Below are positions 47,990-59,217 of a stretch of DNA of 64,000 bases, in pieces. Location of the stretch: NCBI GenBank assembly GCA_947579665.1, contig CANPUZ010000063.1, forward strand, positions 248,001-312,000, in the 5' to 3' direction. Below the pieces are notes generated by a model that was given only the letters and a program-made list of their open reading frames with translations, was not told the origin of the DNA and did no database searches. This stretch comes from Sympetrum striolatum. Its lineage: Eukaryota; Arthropoda; Insecta; Odonata; Libellulidae. The position numbers and the translations under genes are program-made. How positions within the stretch are numbered: position 1 is the first letter of the stretch; each line of letters starts with the position of its first letter.

Positions 47990-49480
47990 GATCTCAAAGT
48001 GACGACTGTTTTAACACATACAACTTGCGACCGCTTGGGATTTTCACTGGTGAACTCTATTTTTGCTTATTATAACATTTGCAAGGAATTTTTCACTTAT
48101 TTTGTCTTAAACTTTATTAGACACATTCCAATTTCAGAACTAATAGACATCAAGCTTTTTCGGTACTCTCTGAACGCATGTAAATAAGTAAAGGTGAATA
48201 ATAATATTCTTTACTAAAAGTTGTTTACTTCTTAAATTATTCCTCTTAAATTATATTATTACCTAAAGTTTAGTAGTCAGAAATAATATGTAATTAGTTC
48301 AATTCACAGGGGTAGTATTGCTATCTCCCTCTAGCACCCAAAAGTGAAGCCAAAAAAAAGGGCAGATTGCGCATTTAGCCACGCTGATGAGAACTTTTCG
48401 TACCTTCCTATACTAATGCATTGTTTTTTCGTGATTTTGTGGCTTTGATACTGAGTTATCAAGGTTTGATTGAGTAAGTTGAATGTTTAGGAACACAAAA
48501 TGTAGTTTGACCAATGTGCAACACGAAGCAATTTTGTTATTTTTGCGTTTCTAAAGGTTTTATAGGTAAATAAGCAGGGGCTTGTTTCTGGCTGCAGCAT
48601 GCTCAATTGCTGTGCAACAGAACAGCTGCCCACATAAAATGTTCCAAACTAGAATGCATGCATCTTCCTCAATTTTATTATTTCATTCATTATCTGAACT
48701 CTATGAAGCAGAACGAACGTCTTTATTAATCCGCGGCATTTAAATGAATATTTCATTTTGCTCTCGGCTGCATCTGCAGGTCTTGCATGGTATAGAAGTT
48801 CTCGTATTCGTCATTTTAAAAACTTCTACTGCATTGAGCCCCATTATGATTTAGAACAAACATTTGCACAAGCAGAAAATCTCTAATTACCCTTGAAAGC
48901 TATTTTAATGTATGATAGAGTAGCTTTATCTCATTGCGGTAAACGATTTTTAAGGAATTTTGTGCCACACTTGGTATTGGTCAATTAAAACCTAATAGGG
49001 ATTAATGCATTAGAATTAGAATATACATAAAATTAACATTATAATAAGCAACGAGGTTTTAATACAGTTTGCGGGAGATTGGCAGATGATTTGTTCTCAG
49101 TAACGCTCTAGCAGACGACACTGGCATCCGAGAAGTTTACATTGCAGGCATGGTTTATTTTCCATGATGAAAAATATCAAGAGGACTTTGAGAAAATAAA
49201 TCGAACAACATCGTTAAGTAAAAGGTTCGTTCAAACTATCTCAGTCTATGTCATAGGATAGACAAGCTCCTGAGTCCCGTACGAGAGTAAAGTAAAACCC
49301 AAAAAATACATGTAGTTAAAGGGGAGCCGGAGAAAAGTTCTCACCAGCGTGCTCAGGATTGCGTTATTTTTGGCTTCACTTTTCTGACAATAGACTCCTC
49401 CTGTGGTTCAATTAATTTTACAATTTTGGCCAGAAATCAATCTGTTGTATGGAATACAACTAGCCACTGTTGGCATTATG
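47990..49480. repeat. dispersed intronic repeat, copy 2, split by a hAT element
   Basis: 47998-48304 and 49414-49445 together match 21605-21945. The hAT element at 48305-49405 lies between the two parts. Confidence 0.75.
48305..49405. mobile_element. non-autonomous hAT-type element
   Basis: An 8-bp target duplication GTTCAATT (48297-48304 and 49406-49413) flanks termini CACAGGGGTAGTATTGC and the complement of ACTCCTCCTGTG. AAAAGTGAAGCC is repeated inverted just inside both ends. Eight-bp duplication and CAGGG-type ends are hAT hallmarks. No transposase ORF in the 1101 bp. Confidence 0.85.
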
Positions 49481-49557
49481 ATCACAGTCGTGACTATTGA
49501 AATGTTAATACAAGCAGTAAAGTAATAATTGAAGGAAAGTTGGTGGATAACTCTTAC

Positions 49558-49812
49558 CCTCTGTGTGTCTTTGAATGCCCTGAGCAGAAGTCGGACAAGA
49601 TGGTGGATAGCTCCATGGTCACGCAATGGCGCGTGGTTGGCAGGGCACAGAGCGAAGTTCCGAATCAGTCCAATACCAGCTTTGACCAGAGGCCAACGAG
49701 AGGGTGGATGCAGCAACTTTACGATCGCCTGCAGGCCGTAGTTCAAGCGCACTGCATTCTGCGCCATCTCGCTCTCAACGTGCCTTGAAGTCAGGTGACG
49801 CAGGGCACAAAC
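49558..49812 (-). CDS. arm: armadillo internal exon, armadillo repeats about 9-10
   Basis: This 255-bp exon on the minus strand has an acceptor CCCAAG|GTTTGT and a donor AGG|GTAAGAG, both phase 0. The frame is open throughout and reads [55 protein letters not shown] and ends [13 protein letters not shown] is the insect form (vertebrates have AIPRLVQLL). It follows the 51878-52084 exon directly across a 2.06-kb intron. DTQR is where the conserved insertion in repeat 10 begins, so the next residues should be RSSVAS-like, and a candidate for these is present at 37649-37705. Mildly unusual substitutions ([10 protein letters not shown] for the usual [16 protein letters not shown]) hint at some divergence. 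Confidence 0.96.
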
Positions 49813-49852
49813 CTTGGGTAAAGAGAAAGTTCACATTATTGTTAAACATCCT

Positions 49853-49930
49853 TTAACCCTCGAGCAGTCACGCCCCATGGCGTTACATAAGCAGTCGCAC
49901 CAGCGTACTCCGGAGATTATTTTTTAAACA
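49853..49930. repeat. solitary piggyBac-like terminus
   Basis: TTAACCCTCGAGCAGTCACG starts with TTAA and an ACCCT-type end as in piggyBac-derived MITEs. The matching end was not found. Confidence 0.3.
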
Positions 49931-50736
49931 TTTTCTTCAAATCAGAAGATTTCGGTAAATTTATATTTTATAGCCATTATACAATAGTTTAAGCCTTGAA
50001 AATCGATTGATGGCATTTATTTTTTAATAGGTTTTTCATGATAAACGGAATAAGTCACGCTTTAACATTTTTAAATGCTTGAAACCTTCAAGGAAATAAC
50101 TTATCTATAAAGTTGTGCACAAACCTTCACAGTTCACATTCATTTATTATTACTCAGAAATGGTCTTCTTATCACGAAAGAATTACTCCTCTTTGCAGTA
50201 AAATATTCAGTTGAACTTGGGCACGGGGTGCGCCAGCGCGACATGAGCTTCGAAAGAGTCTCTTTGTTGCAGTAAATTGAACCCAATTTATGCGAAACTC
50301 AGGTGGTACATAGAGAACATTATTGTAGGAAGACTTGAGGTACACAGAATGATTAAAACAAAAGATAGAAAAGTTACAAAAGAAAATGTATAGCACAGGT
50401 GCTCCAAGGTTAAACTATACAAAGTGTGTTTTAAAAATAACAAGAATCTTTCAGAAAGAATTTCATTAATTCATCTAGAAATCATAGTTAAAGTTGAATT
50501 TTCATTCATTTATAAACTCCAATATTGATTCTCCTGATTCAGTATTTAGTAAGGATGAGTCAGTTCCTAAATTTTTCCGGTTCTTGATACCAGTTCAGTT
50601 CTTACCCTTCGGTTCCTGGTTCTCAGTTCCAACAAATTCTCATATTTTCTGAATGAATGGAAAGTTCCAACAAACAACCACAAGATCTGAATGACAAATA
50701 AACCAGAAAGCACAGTAAATTTATGTAAGTTGCAAA
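49931..50736. other. arm intron, unrecognised AT-rich sequence
   Basis: No gene, exon or clear repeat recognised. Open frames here are short and without similarity I can name. Confidence 0.4.
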
Positions 50737-50738
50737 TA

Positions 50739-51677
50739 CAGTAAACTCCGTTTACATGAGGAAACATTTCCGAATGCACCTACCCCACCCTACGAATACC
50801 ATCACGACCCATTACTTATTTGCTTGTGACACCTCTTCATGTATGTACAGTCCTGGCCAAAATTAACGCATCACCGGCCGTAAGGATCGCTAGGGAGGTG
50901 CTCCGTTAATTTTGGCCAGGAGTGTACGTTATGGTGGTCCTTATTTATAATGGAAAATATTTTTTGAGAAATTCTTTCGGGACCTCCCCTAAAGTTGCTC
51001 CATATGGTTGGAAAATAAATTTTGTAAAATATTATTTAAATCGGAAAATAGAAAGATGCCCCGTATCGCCCTTAAAGTTTATATTTTTCGACATTCTTGG
51101 CCCTTTTTCAGTCATCACCAATACATTATTAGACTATAATAGTGATTTTTGTAAAATATTAATTGGATCAATTAGATATCATAGTAATATATCAAGCTCA
51201 GTAGTTTTCGAGATCCAGCCCAAATAGAGAGTGTGCGTCATACAAGTGCAATCGCCGCCCATGCTCAATCTACAAATTTCGCCACTTTGTGTTCAGTCTT
51301 GTATTTACAGCTCTAAATTAATTTTAGAATAGTTTTTCTGCATTTCATAGGTTAAAGACCTAATTACACGTTACCCACTTAAAAATTTTTAGTCAAACAG
51401 TGAAAAAAGGAAGGAAAATGGCCCTCGGCACCTCTGCAGGAATGTATGACTTCTGCTGCCGTTTATCTCGTCTTGTATAACACTACTAGTTGAAACAATT
51501 GAATAAATAATTCTGTTTTTGGGAGTATTACTGTTAGTTCATCTAGCTAAGGAAATGTAAAATCGTTCAGGTCTCAAATAAATGCATGTTAATCATGTGA
51601 ACTTTGGTTTATCCAAAATTTTCGTTATCCGAACCTGCCACCGTCCCGATCATTTTGGATAAACGAGAGTTTACTGT
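50739..51677. mobile_element. pogo/Tigger-type non-autonomous element, second copy
   Basis: Ends CAGTAAACTCCGTTTACATG and the complement of GGATAAACGAGAGTTTACTG, with TA at 50737-50738 and 51678-51679. Shares CCTACCCCACCC, CATCACGACCCATTA and TGACACCTCTTCAT with 24539-25602. Contains a 77-bp MITE at 50848-50924 and unidentified sequence at 50925-51595. Confidence 0.82.
50848..50924. mobile_element. 77-bp Tc1/mariner-type mini-MITE
   Basis: CAGTCCTGGCCAAAATTAAC and its inverted partner GTTAATTTTGGCCAGGAGTG form most of the element, with TA at 50846-50847 and 50925-50926. Little more than two terminal repeats. Confidence 0.85.
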
Positions 51678-51877
51678 AGCGTAATATAGTATAATATATT
51701 GTCAAAATACTATTTCTATTGATTTTATATTCCTTCCTTTTCATCATAAGTTCCCAAAGTGGTCCATGCCAAGGAGTAAAAAATGAGGGTCCTAAATATC
51801 TTTTTAGGAGGCCAAAGATCCCATTTGATGATTTCTTGAAGACTGTTTCTTTATGACGAAGCGAGTGTTTTACTTAC

Positions 51878-52084
51878 AGCTGGCTCTGTGATTTCTTCCC
51901 GATCACCGGCATTCAGGATGGTGCGAACGAGAGCATCCACTCCGCCCACCTTGCAAACAGCAACCTTGTTCCTCTGGTTATTGCACGTTAAGTTGGAGAG
52001 GATTCCAGCGGCGCAGGTAACCATATTCACGTCCCCAGATGCCAGCAACTGCACCAGACTTTGAAGTAGTCCTTCCAGACCATC
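51878..52084 (-). CDS. arm: armadillo (beta-catenin) internal exon, armadillo repeats about 7-8
   Basis: Armadillo is the insect beta-catenin: it links cadherin to alpha-catenin at adherens junctions and is the transcriptional effector of Wnt signalling in the nucleus. On the minus strand the exon starts after a TTTCAG acceptor and ends at a GTAAGT donor, 207 bp, phase 0 at both ends. It encodes [13 protein letters not shown], then [19 protein letters not shown] and [12 protein letters not shown], near-diagnostic beta-catenin segments from the central armadillo repeats. The next exon continues [11 protein letters not shown] as expected. No earlier arm exon was found between here and the window end, so the 5' half of the gene lies outside. 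Small differences from family consensus ([13 protein letters not shown]) are conservative. Confidence 0.95.
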
Positions 52085-52479
52085 CTGAAAGGGAACAATA
52101 ATAAATTATAAGTAAATCTATTCCATCTTAAAGAGAATAAAAACAAATTTTACAAAAATTTAGGTACCCCATAGGTAATACCCGTTTCGGGGTTACCATC
52201 AAACTATAATACACGGATGGCTGGAGCTGATACATACAAAAAACATTTTAAAAATGTAAGCGATTTAACAAAAAAGAAAGAATACGTTTGCGTGTTCTTT
52301 ACACTTGCTCTTAAAGAAAAAAGTAATACCTGTAAATTTTACAAAAAAGAGAGAAAAAAACTAGATACATGTTTATAACAATAATAAGAATAATAATACT
52401 ATTTCTATCAAAATAATATAATTATAATAACCAAAAAATTATCATATTCAAAAAAATCTATCAACATTTTCATTTGATA

Positions 52480-52860
52480 ATAACCACGAATTGACTAACT
52501 GAAGAAACTAATAACAACGTTTCTCATTTTTTATTTCTTTCGGGAAAAAATTAAAAATTTTTGGTCCAATATAAACAAAAGACCTTTTAAAAATAGTCAA
52601 TTTCGGTTTAATTAAATGTACATTTCCTTTCCTTAAATTATAATGAATTGAACTATCAGAGATAGTTGGCTTATTTCCACTCATGACAAAAAACAATTTC
52701 AAAACCTTAAACATATACAAGTGTTCTAATAGGAGCAATGTTAAATTTACAAATAATGGATATGAATACTCAAATCTATTTTTAGGCAGATTATTCTGAT
52801 AATACTTTTTGCAGGATTGATGCAGACTTAAACGTATTTTTATATGCACTTCCCCAAAAT
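52480..52860 (-). pseudogene. non-LTR retrotransposon ORF2 C-terminal fragment
   Basis: An open 113-codon stretch on the minus strand has YNLRKGNVHLIKPKLTIFKR and SFVYIGPKIFNFFPKEIKN, the pattern (Y.LR......P......SF.Y.GPK.FN.LP..IK) near the C-terminus of jockey/CR1-type LINEs. It lies in the intron just upstream (gene sense) of the 51878-52084 exon. Confidence 0.7.
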
Positions 52861-53766
52861 TGTAATACAGGTAATACGGTACACATTCATTACTGCATAC
52901 TTTATTATATATTGTAAGGGTACACGCTTGTTTTGCACATGAAAGAATAATACTGAATGATCGGACGAGAGGTTGTCATCAGGGGGATGAAAAGTGTTCA
53001 TTTGTCATAGTTTTGTCCTCCGCAGGCTTTTCCCGTACTGAGGGAAGGACGCAACTGGAGCCAATAGTAGCAATGAAGAGGTGTTTAGGCCTCTCGAAAA
53101 ACAGCCAATTTTGAATTTCCACTGTGCAAGATGTTTGTCTACGGTGGTTAGAACATGGGTGATTTCAAATAGCAGCGTACATTTGTGAGATTACGTTGTC
53201 AATATCCCCGTCGACGAATAATTTTTCTACTGGAAAGATTAAATGTATTATTCAGCAAAATGAAATGGCGAGTTAAAGCAGCAGATAGTTATTCCTGACT
53301 GTGGTATTGAAATTCATTAAGTATTTACTAAAAACTGTAATTTTGAGACCGAATAAAAAAATAAATAAATAAAATCGGTTCGGTTTTGAACCAGCAAACT
53401 TCTACTTCATTGCCGGAAATGATATTCATTATGCCACAGTATCGGTGTCATGCTTAGCTGATGTTTTGCAATTAACCGCAATTAGAAGTTGCTTACGGGC
53501 ACTTACGGGGTCTAATTCACGATTTATTTGATTTTTCAGATTTTTTGTTTATTATTGAGAATTAACTACTGGTACATCTCATCATATTTTTCAATTGGAA
53601 AGGTAAGTCATTTCTTTTGCATCCTCTGTCTGTCATAGCCTTACAGTTCAAATTCTGATATTATTTTTCCAAAAGATTTATATTTTAATAATTTTCGACT
53701 TCTATTATAGATAATTTAATGTTTTCCTGAGTCTCACTGAGAATCAACTATACATTAAACTTCAAA

Positions 53767-55621
53767 ATGTAAGTCATTTTTTATGATCCTGTATTTATGA
53801 TCATTATTTCATAATATTACAATACTAGAAATAATCATATTTATGTTATGGCATTCTTCTAGGTCGCAGAGAGGGTTTTCAGTAAACCAACTGATTAGCG
53901 AGTTAGAGGAAGCAGATCGTGAGTTTGGTATCCAAACAATTATAATTACTGGCCCTGAGGAAGGACCTGAGGCGATTACTGACGAAGATTCTGATGCTTC
54001 AGATCTGGAGGTTGCAGGCAATCCTACTCATCTTCCAAGAAGGATATTAGATGCTGAAGGAGAGTTGGATACTCAAGTGGAAGCGGATGGAGAATTTACT
54101 GAGGAAATGCATCAACCTTCTACATCTAAAGGACCTCGAAGATCTAAAGTAGCTCAAAAAACATCAGGTACTCCCAGAAAGTGGTTTAGAGGCATGAATA
54201 AATGTAATTTCAAAATTCCGGATTTTGTCTCGCATGTTTTGCCTGCAGCTTTTTCCAAAGATCAGTATCCATTCCAATCTTTTCAAGTGTTCTTCTGCAT
54301 TGAGTTATGCAGTTTAATTATGCATCAAACAAACCTGTACGCACGCTCAAGGGGGAATCATGGGTTTAAGGTAACATTTGAAGAGATATATGCCACTATA
54401 GGGATATTACTCTTCTCTGGCTATCATGTTTTGCCTAGGAGGCGAATGTATTGGAATACCGACGAAGACTGCGATGTCAAAATTGTTCGGAATACATGCA
54501 GAAGGAATAGATTTGACGAAATTCTTCGTTATCTCCATTTAGCGGACAACTCGAAAATGGATGTCAATGACAAGCTTTATAAAGTGCGACCTTTGTTCGA
54601 TCTTTCGAACGAACAATTAAAACTTGTGTCACCCGGCAGGAATTGTTCTGTAGATGAGTCCATAATTCCCTATTATGGTAGACATGGTGCAAAACAGTTT
54701 ATCAGGGGCAAGCCAATACGGTTTGGGTTCAAACTGTGGTGTTTAGCAGAATCAAGTGGATACTTGATTCATGCTGAGCCTTATTCAGGATCTAGCACGA
54801 GACTGAAAAAAACTCCTCTGGGCCAAGGCGGTGACGTAGTTGTAGGGTTAGCAGAAAAAAGTAATCTACGAAAAGGTACAAGACTTTTTTTTGATAACCT
54901 TTTCACATCCCAAACGTTATTAGATTACCTAAGAGAAAAAGGGTTGGGAGGATCAGGTACATTGAGAGAAAACCGCTTCGACTATAAAACCTATCAGCTG
55001 ACAGATAAAAGTAAATTCAAAAAAAATCCAAGAGGAACCATAGAGGAGAGAAACAACGGTAATCTGGGCATTGTTCGATGGAATGATAATGCAGTGGTTA
55101 CAGTTATGACAAATTGCATTGCAGGAGAAAGAAAAGTTGCTTCTCTGTATTCTTCTCAAGAAAAAAATCGCATAAATATTCCCATACCTCATGTTATCTC
55201 TGAGTATAATAAACACATGGGGGGAGAAGATCTTAGCGACCAATTTTTAGCAACTTATAGGACAAGCATAAGAACAAAGAAGTGGTGGTGGCCATTTTTT
55301 GCGTGGGCAATCGATATTTCTTGTGTACAGGGTTGGTTACTCCATAAGCGACTGGGCAATAATATGGATTACCTGCAATTTCGCAGAGAATGTGCCTTGT
55401 ATCTGATGAAACATTATGGAAAACCACCTGTGGGACGTGGATTCGAGCATACCTCAAATGTACTAGGCAATATTAGGAAAGATCGTCTGGATCATCTAAT
55501 TACAAAAGGATCCTCAAAATATCAAGTATGTCATCAATGCAAGAAAAGAACTGTGTACCTCTGTCGTAAGTGTGAGGTTTCCTTGCACCCTGAATGCTTC
55601 ATCCCATATCATGAAAACTGA
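53767..55621 (+). CDS. piggyBac-like transposase, apparently intact
   Basis: The enzyme excises and inserts piggyBac elements at TTAA. The frame is open from at least 53843 to TGA 55621. By ATG 53843 it is 592 residues, but an intron 53769-53862 (AT|GTAAGT ... TTCTAG|GTCGCAG) would join AT+G and start MSQRGFSVNQ, a natural piggyBac N-terminus of about 586 residues; I prefer this. Catalytic Asp candidates lie in CSVDESIIPYYGRHG, in LFFDNLFTSQTLLDYL, and in MGGEDLSDQF or AWAIDISCVQ. The C-terminus has the Cys-rich zinc-binding motif VCHQCKKRTVYLCRKC...LHPECF. The acidic N-terminus is usual. No stop or frameshift, so possible activity or recent domestication are both open. Host-gene context (arm intron) favours a plain transposon. 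Confidence 0.9.
53769..53862 (+). other. putative 94-bp intron splitting the piggyBac start codon
   Basis: Donor GTAAGT and acceptor TTCTAG fit consensus; removal joins AT to G and yields ATG TCG CAG AGA GGG. A similar GTAAGTCATTT sequence occurs at 53603. Not confirmed by RNA. Confidence 0.5.
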
Positions 55622-56277
55622 AATTAATGTATTTGTATAATTGAGAAAATGTTAATGTTTTTAGTAAAAAGTAATAATTATAATTTCCATTCTTTGTAAA
55701 ATGTGTTTAAATGATTTGATTATAAAATAAATAAATTTTAAGCTGAATAATTAGTTGTATTTATCATTTAACAATCGAAAGAGGGAAATACCCAACTTTT
55801 GACTACGCAAGTGCCCGTAAGCAACTTAAGTTGCATGTCAAAATTACATGGATATAAAAATTTAAAAAAATAATCAAATATATTTGTGAGTCTTTAGTAA
55901 CGTAAGAAAGATAGAAACATGAAAAAAATATAATTTTTACAAAAAAAATGTTCTGGGCACTAATGGGTTAAGGTTTAAGTCATTATTTTTCTGTCCATGT
56001 TATTTTTTTGTACGAAATATTTTTTTTCTTTTCTTAAATCAGTACTTTTAATTACAATAAAATTTATGTTAATATAATCGGATGGTTAATGGTAATTATA
56101 ATGGGGTTTTACCGTTATTTTTTTCAGGTAGAAATTTTAAGGGTCACCATCCTAATCCGGACCCTTCCCAGCTCGGGAGCGCCCGGCCCCCATAGCAGGG
56201 GGGACCATAAAAAAACTAAAATGCCCTAATACATGTCTAGCAGCTTTATGCTGAACTTATTCTAATTTTTATATGTA

Positions 56278-58485
56278 CAGGAATACCTGGATTATCGCGG
56301 TTTCGATTATTGCGATTCTCGATTTATCGCGGTTTATAATTTGATACCAAAGTTCCAATTATTGCGCTCCAAATTCGAATTATCGCGGACGCGAGATGGA
56401 GCCCACTACATTACTTTTAGTTCGAGTCACCACTGTCCAGGTCCACTACCTCTTGAAGTGCTTGGCTTTTTTCTGACGGCGTCTGCTCACCACTCACTAG
56501 TAACTGTCCCCATTTCACTGAAGTAATTGTGGATATTTATTTCTTTTCTTATTTACCCCTACAATGAATGCTAAAATAAACAAGGGTGATATCAAGTCTG
56601 CAGCTTTAAAGAAGAAACGTAGAGTGATAAGTTTAAAAGATAAGTTGCATATGATAAATAAGTATGAAGTAGGCATAACTAAAGCCAAAATTGCAAGAGA
56701 GTATGGTGTAAATGAATCAACTGTTCGCCATATTTTAGAACATTCTACAAACTATAAGCAACAAGGACAAAGTGCATCGACCTCATCTGGGTCCCAAACT
56801 ACGAGAAACAGAAGCCAACTTATGATTGAAATGGAAACATTATTGTCAGTGTGGATAGAAGATTGCAACCAAAAGAGAATTCCTCTTAGTCAAATGACTA
56901 TAAAAACAAAAGCATTGAATTTGTTTGAAACCTTAAAAAGAAAACAATTAGAAAGTGAAAATGGTTTGGCGACAGTAATGGAAGAAACATTCTCTGCAAG
57001 TTCAGGGTGGTTTGATCGGTTCAAAAAGTGATCAGGCATTCATAGTGTTCGTGTACAAGGTGAAATTGCAAGTGCCGACGAAAAAGCAGCAGCTAGTTTT
57101 CCTGGTAAATTGCAACAGATCATTGAAGAAGGTAATTATACCAATGATCAGATATTTGATGCTGACGAAACAGGCTTGTTTTGGAAAAAAATGCCCACTA
57201 AAACATTTTTAGCAAAAAATGAAAAATCACAGCCTGGTTACAAGGTTTCAAAGGAGCGTGTAACACTTTTACTATGTGGCAATGCTTCTGGAGATTATAA
57301 GATGAAGCCTCTCTTTATTTATCGTTCACAAAATCCTCGCCCCCTTAGAAGTTTGGATAAAAATTTTCTTCCTGTTCATTGGAGATCCAATAAAAAAGCG
57401 TGGATGACAAAAACTATGTTTGAGGATTGGTTTAAAAACTGTTTTTGTCCTGAAGCTGAAGGGTACTGCAAGTCATTGAATCTCGATTTTAAAATCTTGT
57501 TGATATTAGATAATGCACCTAGTCATCCAACAGCACTGAATGACTTGTGCAAAAATGTAGAAGTTATTTATTTACCACCTAATACCACTTCTATCATCCA
57601 GCCAATGGATCAAGGTGTAATTGCATCCTTTAAGGCGTATTACCTACGAAGAACTTTTTCCCAAGCAATAAAAATGACTACAGGAGATGAAGCTATGACT
57701 TTGACAGAATTCTGGAAGGCATACAATATAAAAAATTGCATTGAGAATGTCAAGGAAGCATGGAGTGAAGTAACATCTAGCAACCTTAAAGCGGCATGGC
57801 AAAAGATTATTCCCAATTGTGGAAATGGTTTTAAAGGATTTAATTATGAAGTAACCCGTGCTATCAATGACATAACTAAGTTTGGCTTCGATCTAGGACT
57901 AACCGAAATCGAAAAAGGTGATGTTCAGGACCTGCTTCAGTCACATGATAAGGAACTGGATGATGAAGACCTAATTGACCTCGAGAGAGAACGTGCTTAT
58001 GATGATCAAATGGATGATAATGACGAACAAATTGACGTGCCAGCAAAGGAATTTACCCTCAAAGAAATGGACGAAGTTTTTCAAGTTGCTGAAATCTTCA
58101 AAGATAAAATCTTAAACAGCGATCCTAATCTCGAGCGATCAATGAAAGTTCGTCATGAAATTGAAAACTCCATCCGTTGCTATCGAGTTTTATACGAAGA
58201 AAAAAGAAAGAAAAGATTCTACCAGACAAATCTACACCAGTTTTTATCCAGGAAAGAATAATTGTATGTACGTACTCCTTATATGTAAATTAATATTAAA
58301 GAATAATCTTGTTTTTCTAAATGAATCTTTCTTTTTTAACTCATATACAAAATTTAATAAATAGATTTGAAAATCCTTGGCAACGATCACCCATTTTACA
58401 TGCATCATCTATCCCGATTATCGCGGATTCGATTATTGCGGTATTTTTCGTGGCAACAATAACCGCAATAATCGAGGTATTCCTG
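56278..58485 (+). mobile_element. pogo/Tigger transposon, nearly intact
   Basis: Terminal repeats CAGGAATACCT(G/C)GATTAT(C/T)GCGGT and complement, with TA on both sides (56276-56277, 58486-58487), and further GATTATCGCGG-type repeats inside each end. The 2208 bp carry a single long transposase frame broken only by one stop codon, so this is a young copy. Confidence 0.93.
56564..58261 (+). pseudogene. Tigger-family transposase with a single in-frame stop
   Basis: 565 codons in one frame from ATG 56564 to TAA 58261, interrupted only by TGA at 57029-57031 (GWFDRFKK * SGIHSVRVQGE, where relatives have Arg; CGA to TGA fits a CpG transition). The N-terminal CENP-B-type HTH includes ISLKDKLHMINKYEVGITKA and IAREYGVNESTVRHIL. 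The catalytic core has DADETGLFWKKMP, ILLILDNAPSHP and NTTSIIQPMDQGVIASFK, i.e. all three acidic positions. The C-terminus is acidic (DDEDLIDLERE) and ends KKRFYQTNLHQFLSRKE. A stop-codon sequencing error cannot be excluded. Confidence 0.92.
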
Positions 58486-58494
58486 TATATCAAA

Positions 58495-58757
58495 TATGAG
58501 TAAAATGTAGCTTGCATACTGCAAGCAGATTGAAAACACTAATTTCATGTCAGCATCATTTCAGGACAGTCCTCAAAAGAAAAACAAAGGACTGAAAATA
58601 TTCTTAAAATTTTCTGCAATTTAATCGTCTGGCATCGAACCCAAGTCTTCCTGGTGATACTTTCTATTCAGCACAACAGAAGATCACCATCCTTAACTAT
58701 GTGTGAAAATTCAGGCAGAAATACTGGCTACAATTGCCTCAAACGACGTCCTACCTT
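58495..58757 (-). repeat. B-box repeat fragment
   Basis: GAGTAAAATGTAGCTTGCAT, CTGCAAGC and one module (TCTGGCATCGAACCCAAG, about 58629) in minus sense. It is cut at 58757 by TTTAACCCTTTAAGTGCG, a piggyBac-like terminus. Confidence 0.85.
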
Positions 58758-59217
58758 TAACCCTTTAAGTGCGTGGAAAATGTTTTGATTCCACTTGAGA
58801 TATGCGTGACTAAATCAAATTCTGAAATTTGGTAATTATTTAGTTTCTACTTTTTCATATGATAGTCGTGCATCTATTAACAGCATTCTTTGCTCATGAT
58901 GTACTTTTGGTAACTATTAATTTGCGTTTTATCCTTTTGGAGATGCAACCATGTATTTCAAACATTAAAAAGGAATACATTAGAGGATCGTTTATCCAAA
59001 GATCTAAACAAAGAACACATCCAAACAACGAACATTTCACAATAAATATACAGTTATTTTGAATGTCACTGCTATGCGTGTTTTGCACCGATCTTTTAAA
59101 GGTGTGCACCAGTAAGTATTTATACTATATTAATTAACCTTCTAAATGGATAAAAATAAGAGGAAAAAGTGTCCAGCAGCTACTTCAAGCCATGGGTACG
59201 TCAAGAGAAAAATACAG
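58757..59217. mobile_element. piggyBac-like terminus and pogo-MITE remnant
   Basis: 58757 begins TTTAACCCTTTAAGTGCGTG (piggyBac-type end, no partner found). From about 58982, GAGGATCGTTTATCC and downstream sequence (TAAGTATTTATACTATATTA, ATGGATAAAAATAAGAGG) match the complement of the MITE at 16502-17106, including a short MDKNKRKK.CPAATSSHG-like Tigger N-terminus. Confidence 0.6.

Larger units (their letters stand above)
53472..55971 (+). mobile_element. piggyBac-like transposon
   Basis: Subterminal inverted repeats AAGTTGCTTACGGGCACTT (53487-53505) and AAGTGCCCGTAAGCAACTT (55809-55827) bracket the transposase gene. The right side reaches GGGCACTAATGGG|TTAA (TTAA 55968-55971), a usual piggyBac terminus. 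The left boundary is less certain: TTAA at 53472-53475 is possible, but its terminus resembles the right one only weakly. Confidence 0.7.

Noticed and set aside
49529..49788. Plus-strand open frames over 49.5-49.8 kb
   Set aside because: They are antisense to the armadillo exon 49558-49812.
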